Origin: Austropuccinia psidii
Lineage: Eukaryota; Basidiomycota; Pucciniomycetes; Pucciniales; Sphaerophragmiaceae
Assembly (NCBI GenBank): GCA_023105745.1
Contig: JALGQZ010000013.1
Coordinates: 27,948,105 to 28,012,104 of the forward strand
Direction: 5' to 3'
DNA length: 64,000 bases
Shown in pieces: positions 47,208 through 59,462 of the stretch (the stretch's first letter is position 1; every line of letters begins with the position of its first letter). The translations under genes were made by a program, and so were the position numbers. The notes under the pieces were generated by a model. It saw only the letters and a list, made by a program, of their open reading frames with translations, searched no databases and was not told the origin of the DNA.

Positions 47208-50200
47208 TGGTGTTGTTGGTAAACCTATATAAGCTCTTATATGCTTTTACTTAAAAACTTAACATGTTTTTGTCATAAATTGATAAAAAACACTTGAAGG
47301 AGTTACCTGGGCCCATTTTAAATTAAAATGAAACAAAAAAAAACCCCTGTATTAGTCCACAACCACTCAAAACTTACCAAAAAAAGGTTTTTTCCCCATC
47401 AAATGCCTTTAACCCAATTGTTTAAGTTTTTTTTGCACATCCCCCCCCCCCCCAAAAAAAAAACCAAATACCCAAACAAACCACATTATCCCCCCACAAA
47501 AAAAAAATTATCTTGAAAAACAGCATTAAAAAAGCTATTTTGCAAAGCTTTTCACACATTTTTTTGTTTTTTCCCCCAAAGACTGCATTTTCCTCCCCAA
47601 CAACCTGCTTCCAAGCCTCTAAAATTCCAATTTTATACTTTCCCTCATGTATTAATCCCACATTTCAACCACTTCATTTGAACTTGACCAACTTCTTTTA
47701 ATTTTTCACACCTTTTATCACTTCTTTTTCAAATTTCAAAAGGCTCTTTCCTCATTCCAAATATCCAAGTTCCCCCTTTTTTAAAATTTATACATATTTT
47801 TTACTCAAGAATGCTTCAAATCCCTACTGAAAGTTAATTTCAGACCCTTGAACTTCTTTGGAAGCATGTGCATAATGTTGCCAGGGCTCAGGGGTATGCT
47901 CTGTCCACCTTGAGTTCCAATATGACCCCCAACCAAATTGAAATAGGTTTTGACAGGTCTGGGACCCCAAATCCCAACAAAAACTCCTCCAAAACAGTCA
48001 CTTAAAGAAAGCTTGACTGTCCATTTAAAATTTATGCAAGAAAATATTCCAAGAGTAACACTTAGAATCTTAAATTCAAAAATATTTAACACAGCCATGA
48101 TTCCACTGAAAATATCATGGCACATCCTGCTTTCAGGAAATTCAATGAGCAAGAAACATCCAAAATTACTCAAATTTCTGAATTTCTGCTTCTTTCAAGG
48201 AAAATTAAGGCCCAATTATGCAGCCAGAGGGAGTCTGACAGGCCTGTAATTCTTTAAGACATTTAAAACTAAGTCAATCAAATCAAGAAAGACAAAATGA
48301 AAAGCAGAAGGATCATTTATGCTCTTATTGATACCCTCAAAGAACAAAATTATTTTTTGTCCCATTCAAGGGATTCTTAGGGATACATTAACTCCTTGTT
48401 TTTCACTTACCCTCCTTTCCATAAAACTCCTTCATGGATTTGATCATATGATTCTTATGGATTGTAATTATTAAAAAAAAATAAGTACCAAATTCCCCTT
48501 TTTTCATATTTTTGGATTCTGTTCAATCAATAGAACCTTTTCTAAGACTTTTTGTTTTATTAATAATAAAACTTAACCATCATATACTTTAGAATTGAAT
48601 CAATAAATATAAAAAGTTCTCGAAAACAACAATATTATTCCCCCTACAGTTATTGTTATTAATAAGGATTTGGACTTAAAAAAATTTTCTTAAGAAGCTC
48701 TTCACAAACTAAAAAAGTGATGTTATGAATTTAGAATATTAATAAAGATGTATTTGTTTATTTAATGAAGAAAATTGTTCATGGAATTGATTTTGAAAAT
48801 TTTATGGGACTTTGGAATTAAGTAAAATAATTTTATCTTTAAATTTTATTCATATCATTGTTCTAATTAATTACTTTGGGATTAATTTCTAAGATTATAT
48901 ATTAATTCACTTAAATTTCTTTCAAATAAAGCTGGAAGAAGCTTTAAAATCAAGTCAAAAATCCTAAATTCTTTTAAAATTTGGAAAATACCTGTCTTCC
49001 TTCAAAGGATTATTATGTTCCAGACTGGAACAACTACTATTTACACCTTGTTGTGAGCTTCATTTAAATAGTTCAAGGTTTTCATTCCATGGTTAAAATT
49101 TGGCTTCAAAATTTCACTAATACTCTCTTTAAGGTAATTAATTATCTTAAAATGACTTTTAAGAAACAATTTTTTTTTTTTTTTTTAAATAATAAAAATA
49201 ATTTTCAAAAGAAATGATTTTAAATTTTAAGAATTTTTCTTAAAAAAATCTTTTCTATAAATTTATAAAAAAGTTTTTTTTAATTATTTTAATTAAAATT
49301 TCCTTTTTTTTAAAAAAAATTTTAAAACAAAAAAAAAAAAAATTTTTTTTTTTTTTTTTCCTTTAATTAGAAAAATTTTTTATTAACAAATATACAAAAA
49401 AAAAAAAAAAAAAAAAAAAAAATTATTAAGGAATTCCTTAAAAAAGAATAATACTTAAAAGGAATTTTTTTAAGAATCAAAAAGGTTTCAAATATTAAAC
49501 TTTAATCCTCAGTAGTATTTTAATTTACCTGTGAGGATTCTTTGATCTTAAAATTAGTTTTTTTTTTTTTTGTCTTATTAACTGATTTTATTTTTTTATA
49601 TTCTTTTAAGACTTGATATCAAACTAATTTTCAAATCTTTTAAAAAGATAGAATGAAAGAATGAAATAAAAATAATCTTTAAAGGTTTTTTTTTTTTTTT
49701 TTTGGGGGGGGGGGGGTAAAGTACTTTTATAAAAGAATAATTTCAATAAATTAACTCAATTATTTAAAAAAAAATTTAAAGATTTTTTTTAATTAGAAAA
49801 GCTTAATTCAATTAAATTAAAAAGAGTCAATAAGATTATCAATATTATGAAGACTAATTAAAATTCAAGAATATCCATGGAAGACCACAAGGAGCCAAGA
49901 ATAAAAATAAAAATAAAAAGAGAACCCTCAAGATTTTGAATCATTGAAATTAAATTCAAGAAAAGATGAATACCCTCATCAAAAAGTGACCAGCACAAAA
50001 ACATCAAGATCACAGTCAATTGAAATCTCTCAAATTATGGAAGTGTATTAATCTGAAGATGATGAGGCCTCATTATCCAAATAAATAACTTCATCAGATT
50101 CACTAACCTCATAAACTGAATTGAATGAATATGGCAAATAAGTATTCACCCTTAGAAGGTCCAGAAGATTTGAAATGGGTAGTAAAGCCCCACAAAGAAA

Positions 50201-51559
50201 TTCCAACAAGCCTTCCACAACTTTGAAGATATATTATGCAATTGAATTGACCTGTGAGAATTGCCAAAGAAATTATCCCACAAGTAATGAATGATTCAAG
50301 CTCTTTGTAAGTTTCTGATTTATTTTAATGTATATTTCTTTTGTTTATTTTAATTTTTATTATTTTTTTTGACCTATTTTTATCAGTTAACTGGCTCAGA
50401 AGACTTTCCAAAGTTCATATTTAAATACACCTTCAATCCAATCAATGTCCAGGGTGATGGAAATTTTGGCTACAGAAAAGTATCCCACTACATTTAAAAG
50501 ACTCAAGATCAATGGGCTGATGTAAGAGGTGACTTGACTAAAGAAATTAAAAAAAAAAGACCTTTATGAAGCCATGAACACTTTGATTCCCTCATTATTA
50601 TCTTATTTCGAAAGAATTTAGTGTTATTAAGATGTTGGCAAGGATCCAAAGAGCAAGTGGATGTAAATGCCTGATATGGGGTATTCAATTTCTAATAAGT
50701 ATCAAAGAAAGGCTTTCTTTTATTCCAAAGTCCAATCTTTCGATGTTTTCCCTTATTTCTTTCCTCCAAATGATAATAAACCCATTTTGATCTGCTTCTT
50801 GGATAGCTGTTCTGATTTTATTTCATTTGATATCATAATTTCTAAAGTTTATCCAGTACCCCCCATTTATGTAAATTGGGAATTTCATGCCCAAACACAA
50901 GCCTTGGGATGGGCAGATAAAAAATTTAAAGAAACATAGGATTTTACATCTTTAAAATATTCCTCCCCCCATCCCCTCAGAAAAAATCAACTATTGTTGA
51001 GGTTGATTAAGATTGATTGATTTTTTTATATAAAATTTATTTCAATTATCCTCCTCCTCATTAATATTTATTGATTAAATCTAACCTCAGTCTATGTATT
51101 TTATCAATAATGTGGCAATTTTTTTTAATTAAAAATATTCATATTACAAAAATTAAAACAAAAAAAAAAAAACCTTTTTACACCTTCACTTTTCCCACAA
51201 AAAAAAAAAAAAAATTACCCATAATTATGGGATTCTTGTTTTTGATTTTCAAGATTGAACTCTTCATTTTTTTTTTTTTTTTAAAAAAAAAAAAAAGATT
51301 GCAATTTTGTCAAATTTGCTGAATTTGAGAAATTTGACGGAAAAAGAAAAAAAAATAATTGGGGATATTGAAATTCCATATTTGAAGAAATATGGAAAAA
51401 AAAAGAAAAAAGAGAAAATCCTCAAAAATAAGCCTGAGGAATTTTTTTTTTTTTTTTTTTTTTTTCAAAAAAAAAAAAATAGGTCACTTATGTATTTTTG
51501 GTTATAAATTGGTAAAAAAAAGACATAATTTTATCTTACATGGGTTTTCCAAAAACCCT
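47208..51559 (+). mobile_element. Mutator-like element (MULE) relic with OTU domain, copy B
   Basis: Duplicate of the element at 40056-44396. The transposase part (about 48117-48470) has more stops. The OTU C-terminal half is better kept: a 90-codon frame (50667-50939) reads PPNDNKPILICFLDSCSD then SKVYPVPPIYVNWEFHAQ, with the His expected near the end of OTU domains. Confidence 0.75.
50395..50940 (+). pseudogene. OTU-like cysteine protease relic in MULE copy B
   Basis: Reads VQGDGNFGYRKVSHYI at the active-site block: the GDGN is intact but the Cys is again Phe, as in copy A. A stop follows KVSHYI and a frameshift lies near 50560. The C-terminal half is one frame to 50937. Confidence 0.65.
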
Positions 51560-52732
51560 AAAAAAAAAAATTAAAATTAAAATTAAAATGAATAATTAAA
51601 AATTATAATATGATCTTAAATTCTAAAATTATGTAAAAAAAAAAAAAAAAAAAAATTAACTCATTCAAGTTTTTAAGATATTCTTTTAAATATTAACATC
51701 AAAAAAAAAAAAAAAAAAAATCTTTTTAATATTAAAAAAATTAATTGAAAAATTTATATTTAAAAAAAAAAAAAAAAAAGAAATAACTTATTTTAATCAA
51801 ATAAATAAATTTTTAAAATAAAAGATCTATCAAAAATTTTAAATTTAAAAATTTTTGAGATTAAAAAATCAATTAAATTGTAAAAATAAAAAAAAAAATT
51901 CTAGAATAAAATCAAAAAAAAAAATACAATTAATATTTTAATGAATAAATTAAATGAGTCATTGTGACTTGAAAAATATAGTAAATTTCTGTTCATGAAA
52001 TATTCAACTTTAATTCAATTAGGCATAAAAGGAGTGGAAATTGTTTAGGGAAACTATTAAAATATAATTATCTTAACTAAAAACAGGATTTAATATTTAT
52101 TAAAACTTAATTTTTTTTGATTTATATTAAAATTTCTTATAATACTAATAATAATAATATTAATTAGATTTAAAAAATTAATTAATTTAAATCTGAAAAT
52201 TATTACTTGGAAAGAAAAAAATATAGGAAAAAAAATGAAATTTAAAAAAAAAAAAAATAGAATAAATGAAATTAGAAGTCTTTTAATTAAAAATAAAGAT
52301 CTAAAAGGAATAAAAATTAGTTAAGAACCATCAATAATTATTTGAAATATTAATATCATAAAATTAAGAGATTAAAGGAAAAATATTAAATTTAATTAAG
52401 AAATCTAAAATAATTTCTTGAATGAATTTTTAAAAATTATAAATCTAGGTTATTTTATATTAAATTTTTAATTTAACTTAAAATTAGATATTTTCTTTAT
52501 TTAAAAAAAAAATTATAATGATTTTCTTTTTAAGATTTAATTTTTTTTTGGTTATAAAAATAATTAAGTGAGTTTAATTAATTTATTATTTTTATTTAAA
52601 TTTATCTAATTTTATTCTTAAAAATTATTTTTGATAATAAATCTTTTTTTTATAAGTTTAAAGAAAGAATTTTCATTATTTTATAGCTAAAATAATTTTG
52701 TTGTGTATAATATTCTTATATAAATTTATTTA

Positions 52733-53757
52733 GGGTGTTGGTAAAAACACATAAGCAAATTGGTAAAAACACGTAAGGGGTGCCCTGGGCCCATTTTTAA
52801 TTAAAAATGAAACACAATTGGGCCTGTATTGGGCCAAAACATGCCCAAAAGAAGTTTTTTCCCCACAAAACCTCTCTAGCTCCAAATCGTTTCATATTTT
52901 TTTGCCCAGCCCCCCCCAAAAAAGAAACAAGCCCAAACACCCCAATAATCCACATTATCCCCACCCCAAACCATTGTTTTTTTTTTGGAAACCCCCCTCT
53001 CAGAAAAAACCCACTATTTTGGAGGTTGATTCTGATTGAATGATTTTTGTATATACAATTTATGCCAATTATCCCTCTCCTCAGTCATATTTATTGCTTA
53101 AATCCCACCTCAGTCTCCTTTTTTATCAAACATGTGGAACTTTTGTACTTGAAAATAGTCATATTACACACAAGAAAAAAAACACTCATTGCGCCTTCAT
53201 TTGTTGTCCCACCCAAAAAATTTTCTCAATTCATGAGCTTCTGGTTCTTTATTGTCCAGATTGAACCCTTTAATTTAAAAAAAAAATGAAGGAAATTCAT
53301 CCGCGGGAAGTTATTAAGTTCACTTTTTAAAAATAGGCATATTACAATGACGGGAAAAAACATTTGAAAAAAAAAACCCTTTTTGCACCTTCACTTGTCC
53401 CACCCAAAAAAATTCCCAAAATTATGGGATTCTGGTGCTTTATTCTTCAAATTGAACCCTTCATTTTAAAAAAAAAAAATTAAGGAAATTCATAAGTGGG
53501 AAGATTTTAAATGAATTTTTGAAAAAAATATGTCATTTTGTCATATTGGCCAAATTGGTGAAATTTGGCAAAAAAAAAATTTTGAAAAAAGTTGTGCTTA
53601 TTGACATGCCAAGTCGGGAAAAATATGGCAAAAAAAAAATTTAAAAAATCCTCAAAACTGAGCCTGAGGAATTTTTTTTGAAAATTAAGGTCACTTACGT
53701 GTTTTTACCATAAATTGGTAAAAACACATAAGGGCTTATGTTTGTTTACCAACACCC
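52733..53757. mobile_element. Internally deleted MULE derivative, 1025 bp
   Basis: Starts GGGTGTTGGTAAAAACACAT and ends with the complement (TTTACCAACACCC). The interior joins the left part of the long element (GCCCATTTTTAATTAAAAATG, like 40162) directly to the right part (AACCCACTATTTTGGAGGTTG, like 43810). All transposase and OTU sequence between is missing. Compared with copy A the right flank has about 8-9 extra bases (TATATTTT), perhaps a worn target duplication. Confidence 0.85.
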
Positions 53758-54750
53758 TATATTTTATAAAGATTATTTAACAAAATAATATGTTTTTTTT
53801 TTCATTTCCCTCAAAACAATCTTTAAGTTACAATTTAAGAAGTCTCATTATCCTTAATTTATTTGATTTAAATTCTGAATAGAAGTCACAAAATTCCTTT
53901 TCAAAATTTTGTGTAATGTAATAAATTCTTATTTTACTTTAACTGTATTCAATAGTATTAAAGATGGAAGTGTTATTAATAATTGAAAGAAAATATTCAA
54001 TTTCCTTAAACATTTTCTCAACAATCATACTAAAAAAAAAAAAAATCATTTCATTATGGTAATTTTTATTTTTTTCATATTTATGAATTAAAATAACTCA
54101 TAATATCAATTAATTAATGGTGTTGAAACTTATATTCTCTTCATCTTGAAAATTTCTTGATGGGATGTGTATTGGATATTTATCTGAATAACACAAATCC
54201 CTATTAAGTAAAACATTTGGAATTAATCATAAATGTTAATTAATAAAGTCCTGGCCAATATAATATTTTCAAAAAAAATTCATCTATCATTTACAAACCC
54301 AGTAAAAAAATCTAAATACCTATTATTATTTGGTATGAAAATTCAATGATAGTCAAAAAAAAAAATATTGGAAAATTACTTAAATTTCAAAATTTATCAT
54401 TCCAATATAAAATAAATTAAAAATAAATGAAAAGAAATCTTTTTTTTAAATTTTTCAGAAATGAATATTTGATTCCATTCCATTAATATGTTAAATTAAT
54501 TTAATTAATAATAATTAATTAACACATCTAAATACCCTAAAAGTTATTAAGTAATAAATTTAAATAAAATTATTGTTTTATCATATAGAGATAATAAAAT
54601 ATCTTGAGATAAATCTTTTGATATGTTTAAAGATTTAAAGTTTTCAATTTTTAATAAATTAACCAATTTTTAATAAGAGTTACCATTTCCAAATTTAATA
54701 AATGGTAAACTCAAATTTCTCCTCAATTTTTTAAACCTAAAATATTTTTA

Positions 54751-55967
54751 TATATAAAAAAAAAATAATAATAATAATTTGAAAAATTATTGGTCAATTA
54801 TTTGAAAAAAAAAAAATGAATAGATAAAAAAAATTAAATTATAAATTTATTCATCTTTTCATTTATTGAAATTAAATTTGAATTAAATGGATTTAAATCA
54901 TAAAATACTTGTTTATTAATAAAAATATTAATTATATTAAAAATATATATATAAATATATATAATAAAATTAGGTATAAATAAGTTCTGAGTTATTAATT
55001 GATAAAGAAAATTTATATTTTTGATTTTTTTTTTTTTTTTTAAAATATTAAAAATAAAATAAATTATTTTTATAAATTATTCAATATTTTTAAAGAAAAA
55101 AAAAAAATTTAAAATGAAAATAATTTAAAAAAAAAAAAAAATTAATCTAAAATTTAGTTTTAAAAAATAAATATTAAAAACCAATTCTTAAATAATTTGA
55201 ATTTGATTTTGTTTTTTTTTAAAAAACAATAAGGTCTTAATTACTCCTTAATTAAATAAAAAAACTTTATATAACATAAATTAGAAAATTTCTTAACTTA
55301 TATTTATTGGTTAAAACCAAAAGATATGGAATAAGAAATATTAGAACCCATAAATATGAGTTTTTGTTAAATTATTTTTCTATCTTTTTAAATTCAAAAT
55401 TTGTTTTTTTTTTCAAATCTTTTCCTTTAGTTAATAAAAAAAAATAACTCAAGAGCTTAAATATAATCAAAGTCAAGTAAATATATAAATAAATCTAATT
55501 AGTTAAGCTCAATATTTAAGTATAAAATAAAATTCCTGTAATTATTTATGTTTAGTGTTTTTCAGAAGAGATTAATTAATCTCAAATACATATTAATCTA
55601 ATGAGTCATATAAAGATTTTTCTTCTTATGATTTCTCATTATAGATGAACTTCATAATCAAAAAAAAAAAAAAAGAATTTTAGACTTCTTTTTTAAATTC
55701 TTTATTAAAAATTAATTCATTTTAAAAACAAAATTTAAAGTTAAATTAATAATCATTAAAAACAAAATTGTTATTAAAGATCTTCTTTTTTTGAAAAATT
55801 TTCTCTAAATTTAATTTTTTTTTTGATTTATATTTAGTATCTAATAAAATCTAATAATAATATTATTTTAATAATAATAATAATAAAAAAAAAAAAAAAA
55901 AAAAAAAACCTATAATTTTTTATAAGGAAATTTAATTCTTCTTTAATTGACTATTCTTATTTAATAA

Positions 55968-56001
<34 letters not shown>

Positions 56002-56387
56002 AAGGAAAATCATAAGTTAATTTAAGAAAATTAATTATAATTCTTTTTTTAGAATTTAAAAAAAAAAAAATTTAAGATAATTGAAGAATTAATTGATTGA
56101 GACAAATTAAATAATTGAAATTTAAATGGATTTCAGATTTTTTTTTTTTTTTTTTTTTTTTTATCTTTTATATTTGAAATCATTAATTCTTAAGTTTAAT
56201 AATTTTAATTTTAATTAAATAAAAAATTTTTAAAATTAATAATCTTTTAAGTTTAAAATTATTCTATAATAAAAAAAAGGTTTAAAAAAAAAAAAAAAAA
56301 AATTATTTTAAATTAGGAAGGAAAAAAAAAAAAAACTTATTAAAATTTTGATGATTAGATTAAAAAAAAATAAAATTTTCATTTTAA

Positions 56388-56426
<39 letters not shown>

Positions 56427-56559
56427 TAAAATATTGAATTAATTAATTAATAAATTGAATTTTTTTTTTTTTTTTTTTTTTAAAGATTTTCAAAAAAAAA
56501 ATTCAATCAAAACTTTTTTTTTTAATTTTTTGTATTATTCATAAACCATTTAATGAAAA

Positions 56560-56595
<36 letters not shown>

Positions 56596-56790
56596 CAATA
56601 AAGATTAATTTTTCTTATTTCTCAATTAATAAATATTATAATATTTTTTTTGATCTCTAAAAAAAATTTAAATTAAATTAAATTGACAAAAAAATTCTTT
56701 ATTAATTTTAAGAACTTAAATTAATTTTAAAATAAATTAATTTATTAATAAATATTCTATAAAAAAAAAAAATTATTAAAATTAAATTAT

Positions 56791-56826
<36 letters not shown>

Positions 56827-57297
56827 AGAAAAATCAAAATTAATTAATAAAAAAAAAAAAAATTCTTTTTAATTCAAAATTGAATAAATCTTTTTTTTTT
56901 TTTTTTTTTTAATAATCTTTTAAAAAATTCTATTTAAGAATATTATTTAAATTTCAAAAAAAAAATTTTTTTTTTGGGTTGACCTCATAGACTTAAACAT
57001 AAAATCTTACCTGAGAAAGATAATTGTGTATTTTGAAGCATTTGAGACACTTTTTAAAAGGTATCCAAGATATATCTTCAAAGAGCCTTAATTTCTCTTA
57101 AAGAACTTTTGTGTTGATTTTTTAAGTTGAATACAAGAAATTTAATTTTTGAATTCTAAAGAATTTAGTTGAAATTATTAAACTTGATGATATTTAATCA
57201 TTTGGTTTTATTAGAATTATAAATTGACCCTTTGATTTTTTTTTTATAATTTCTTTGATGGGAAGAATTCCTTAATAATTTTTGATGAATTTTTTTT
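54751..57297. other. AT-rich spacer with long homopolymers
   Basis: No gene visible. A and T runs of 20-40 bases recur (near 55885, 55965, 56140, 56395, 56570 and 56800). Less biased sequence from about 56980 to 57290 shows no ORF or known repeat. Confidence 0.65.
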
Positions 57298-57803
57298 GGG
57301 TGTTGGTAAACACATGTAAGCCTTAGTAAAAACACGTAAGCCCTTATGTGTTTTTACTAAAACCTTACATGTTTTTACCAATTTATGGTAAAAACACATA
57401 ATTATATGTTAAAAAGACATAAGGGGTTGTTTTTAAATGAAATATGGCTATTTATGGCATTTTTAAGGCCATTAATGGCATTATAAATGCAATAAAGGGC
57501 ATTATTAATTCCATCAATGGAATTTTTAATGCCATTTATGGCATTGTTAAGGCCACAAATGACATTAACAATGCCATTTATGGAAATTTTAAGGCTATAA
57601 ATGAAATTAACAATGCCATAAATGGCATTAATGGCATTGTTAATGTCATTTATAGCCTTACCAATTCCATAAATGGCATTTATATCCTTAAAAATTCCAT
57701 AAATGGCATTGTTATTGTCATTTTTGGCCTTAACATTTTTAGTAAAAACACGTAAGGGCTTATGTGTTTTTACTAAAAGCTTACATGTGTTTACCAACAC
57801 CCC
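57298..57803. mobile_element. MITE-like member of the MULE family, 506 bp
   Basis: Terminal inverted repeats of about 60 bp begin GGGTGTTGGTAAACACATG and end CATGTGTTTACCAACACCC. They match the termini at 52733-53757, but the interior is unrelated to the MULE. The arms themselves contain repeated GTAAAAACACGTAAG units in both directions, so the ends can fold extensively. Flanks are T runs, which hides any target duplication. Confidence 0.82.
57440..57750. repeat. AATGGCATT periodic array inside the MITE
   Basis: More than 15 imperfect copies of (A)AATGGCATT or its complement AATGCCATT alternate at spacings near 15 and 30 bp, with TTAA/GTTAA between them. Open frames on both strands across it are a consequence of the repeat. 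Confidence 0.8.
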
Positions 57804-57936
57804 TTTTTTTTTTTTTTTTTTCATTTTTTAGGGAAATTTGTTTTTTTAAAATTTTTAAAATTTAATTTAAATTAATAATTAAATAAATTTTTTTATTAAT
57901 AAAAAAAGATTTTTTTAATGAAAATTCTTGAAATGA

Positions 57937-57976
<40 letters not shown>

Positions 57977-58429
57977 AGATATTCACTTAAATTATTTTCT
58001 TAAAATCATTTTTAGAATTATAAATAACTTTAGGAGAGTACAAGTGATTTTTTTTTGGAGCTAAAGTTTAACCATTTCATGGGTAAATTTAAATCTTGAG
58101 TTGGATCCCACACCCAAGTGGAAATAGTATAGTTAGTCTAGGATGGCACATTATACTACTTTAAAGAAATCTAGATAATTTCCAAATATTAAAATATTTC
58201 AAGATTTTTAAATTTACTTTTAAATCTTTTCTCAAAGTTTTCTTTAAATAAATTTTTTATTTTGATTAATAAATAAATTTAAAAATTAATTTTAAATTTA
58301 ATTAATATAAAAAAATAATAATAAGAAAAAAAAAAAAAAAGTGAAACAAATTAAAATAAATTGAAAGATAAAATTATATTAATTGATTTCAAAAGGCCCA
58401 TAAGATTATCAAAAATCAGTACTAATACC
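57804..58429. other. AT-rich spacer
   Basis: Begins with a T run and holds one less biased block (about 58030-58150) with no ORF. Nothing else is recognised. Confidence 0.6.
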
Positions 58430-58960
58430 AATTTTCTTAATGAAATGATAAGATAAATCTTTATTGATGTTCCAAATTCATAACATTAATTTTGAGTCTG
58501 GAAAGAACTTATTAAGATATTTTTTTAAGGTCAAACTCCTGACAATAACAATTACTTTAGGGGGAACAATATTGGTTTTGTTGAGGAATTTTTCTATTTA
58601 TTGATTTAATTCCTAAGTATATTAAGAAGGTTAAGTTTCATTATTTATCAAACAAAAATCCCCATAAAAGGTCTTACTTTTTTTAGATGAATCCAACAAT
58701 ACAAAAAAGGGGGATTTTATACTTATTAGTTTTATAAGTACAATACATAAGAATTACATGAGGAAAGCCATAAAGGAGTTTTATGGAAATGGGGTGAGTT
58801 AAAAAACAAGGAGGTAATGTATCCCTCAGAATCTCTTTCATAGGACCAAACAAAATTTTTTTCTTTTAGAGTGTCAATAAGAGCATCAATGGGTCTTCTT
58901 CCTTGAAGTTTGTCTTTCTTTATTTTCTTGACTTGGTTTTAAATGTCTTTAAGGATTACT
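58430..58960 (-). mobile_element. Truncated, inverted MULE fragment
   Basis: The reverse complement matches about 41100-41600 of MULE copy A: blocks equivalent to GAAGAAGACCCATTGATTCT..., to the ACCAAACAAAATTTTCTTC region and to the CCCCCTACAGTTATTGTTATT region. No termini are present. It covers the part around the first catalytic Asp and lies about 500 bp before the OPT start codon. Confidence 0.8.
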
Positions 58961-59462
58961 AAATTTTTTAGAAAAAACTAAATGATGATTATTTCTTGAT
59001 TGGAGTCAAAAATCATTTGTTTTTAAAATCAAATTGAGGATTTAATTTCATTTTTCGAATTAAAATCAAATTTTTTATTGAAATCAATCTAAAATAATAA
59101 AAAATCAAGTTTGTTTAGGCAGTACTAAATGATTTTATACTCAATCCAACTCATTAAAGCAGACTATAAATTCTCTTTGAAAGAAAAATCCACAAAGTAA
59201 ATTTACAGTGAGCGCACACTACTCAACTCAACTCAACTCAGTGCTCAGTGCCACAAAATCTTTCATCTTAATCCTTCCTCAACGCCACCACCACCACCAC
59301 CACTAATCAATTTAATCTACAAAAAATTAAAAATTTAATCTTTTAACGAATTTTAATTAAATCTTACAATTTAACAAATTTAAACTCAACTCAATCTACT
59401 CATTCTAAATCAAATTCATCAAAAAAATTAAATTCACTCTACATCTTTATCAATCTCATCAT
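58961..59462 (+). promoter_or_regulatory. Upstream region and leader of the OPT gene
   Basis: About 500 bp. It includes CTCAA repeats (about 59222-59240), a CCA run (about 59284-59302) and a pyrimidine/CT-rich leader with TCATC motifs just before the ATG. No clear TATA box can be separated from the AT-rich background. Confidence 0.45.

Larger units (their letters stand above)
46580..54750. repeat. Tandem segmental duplication, copy B (about 8.2 kb)
   Basis: Same content and orientation as 39476-46575. It is longer by about 1.03 kb because of the element at 52733-53757, which copy A lacks at the matching place (near 45580). The insertion therefore came after the duplication. Confidence 0.88.

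Noticed and set aside
54900..56900. Possible centromere or replication origin in the AT desert
   Set aside because: AT-richness and homopolymers alone do not support either; no characteristic repeat or consensus is visible.
57402..57824. Open frames on both strands (140 aa minus, 103 aa plus)
   Set aside because: Both arise from the AATGGCATT array inside the MITE, which has few stops in any frame.
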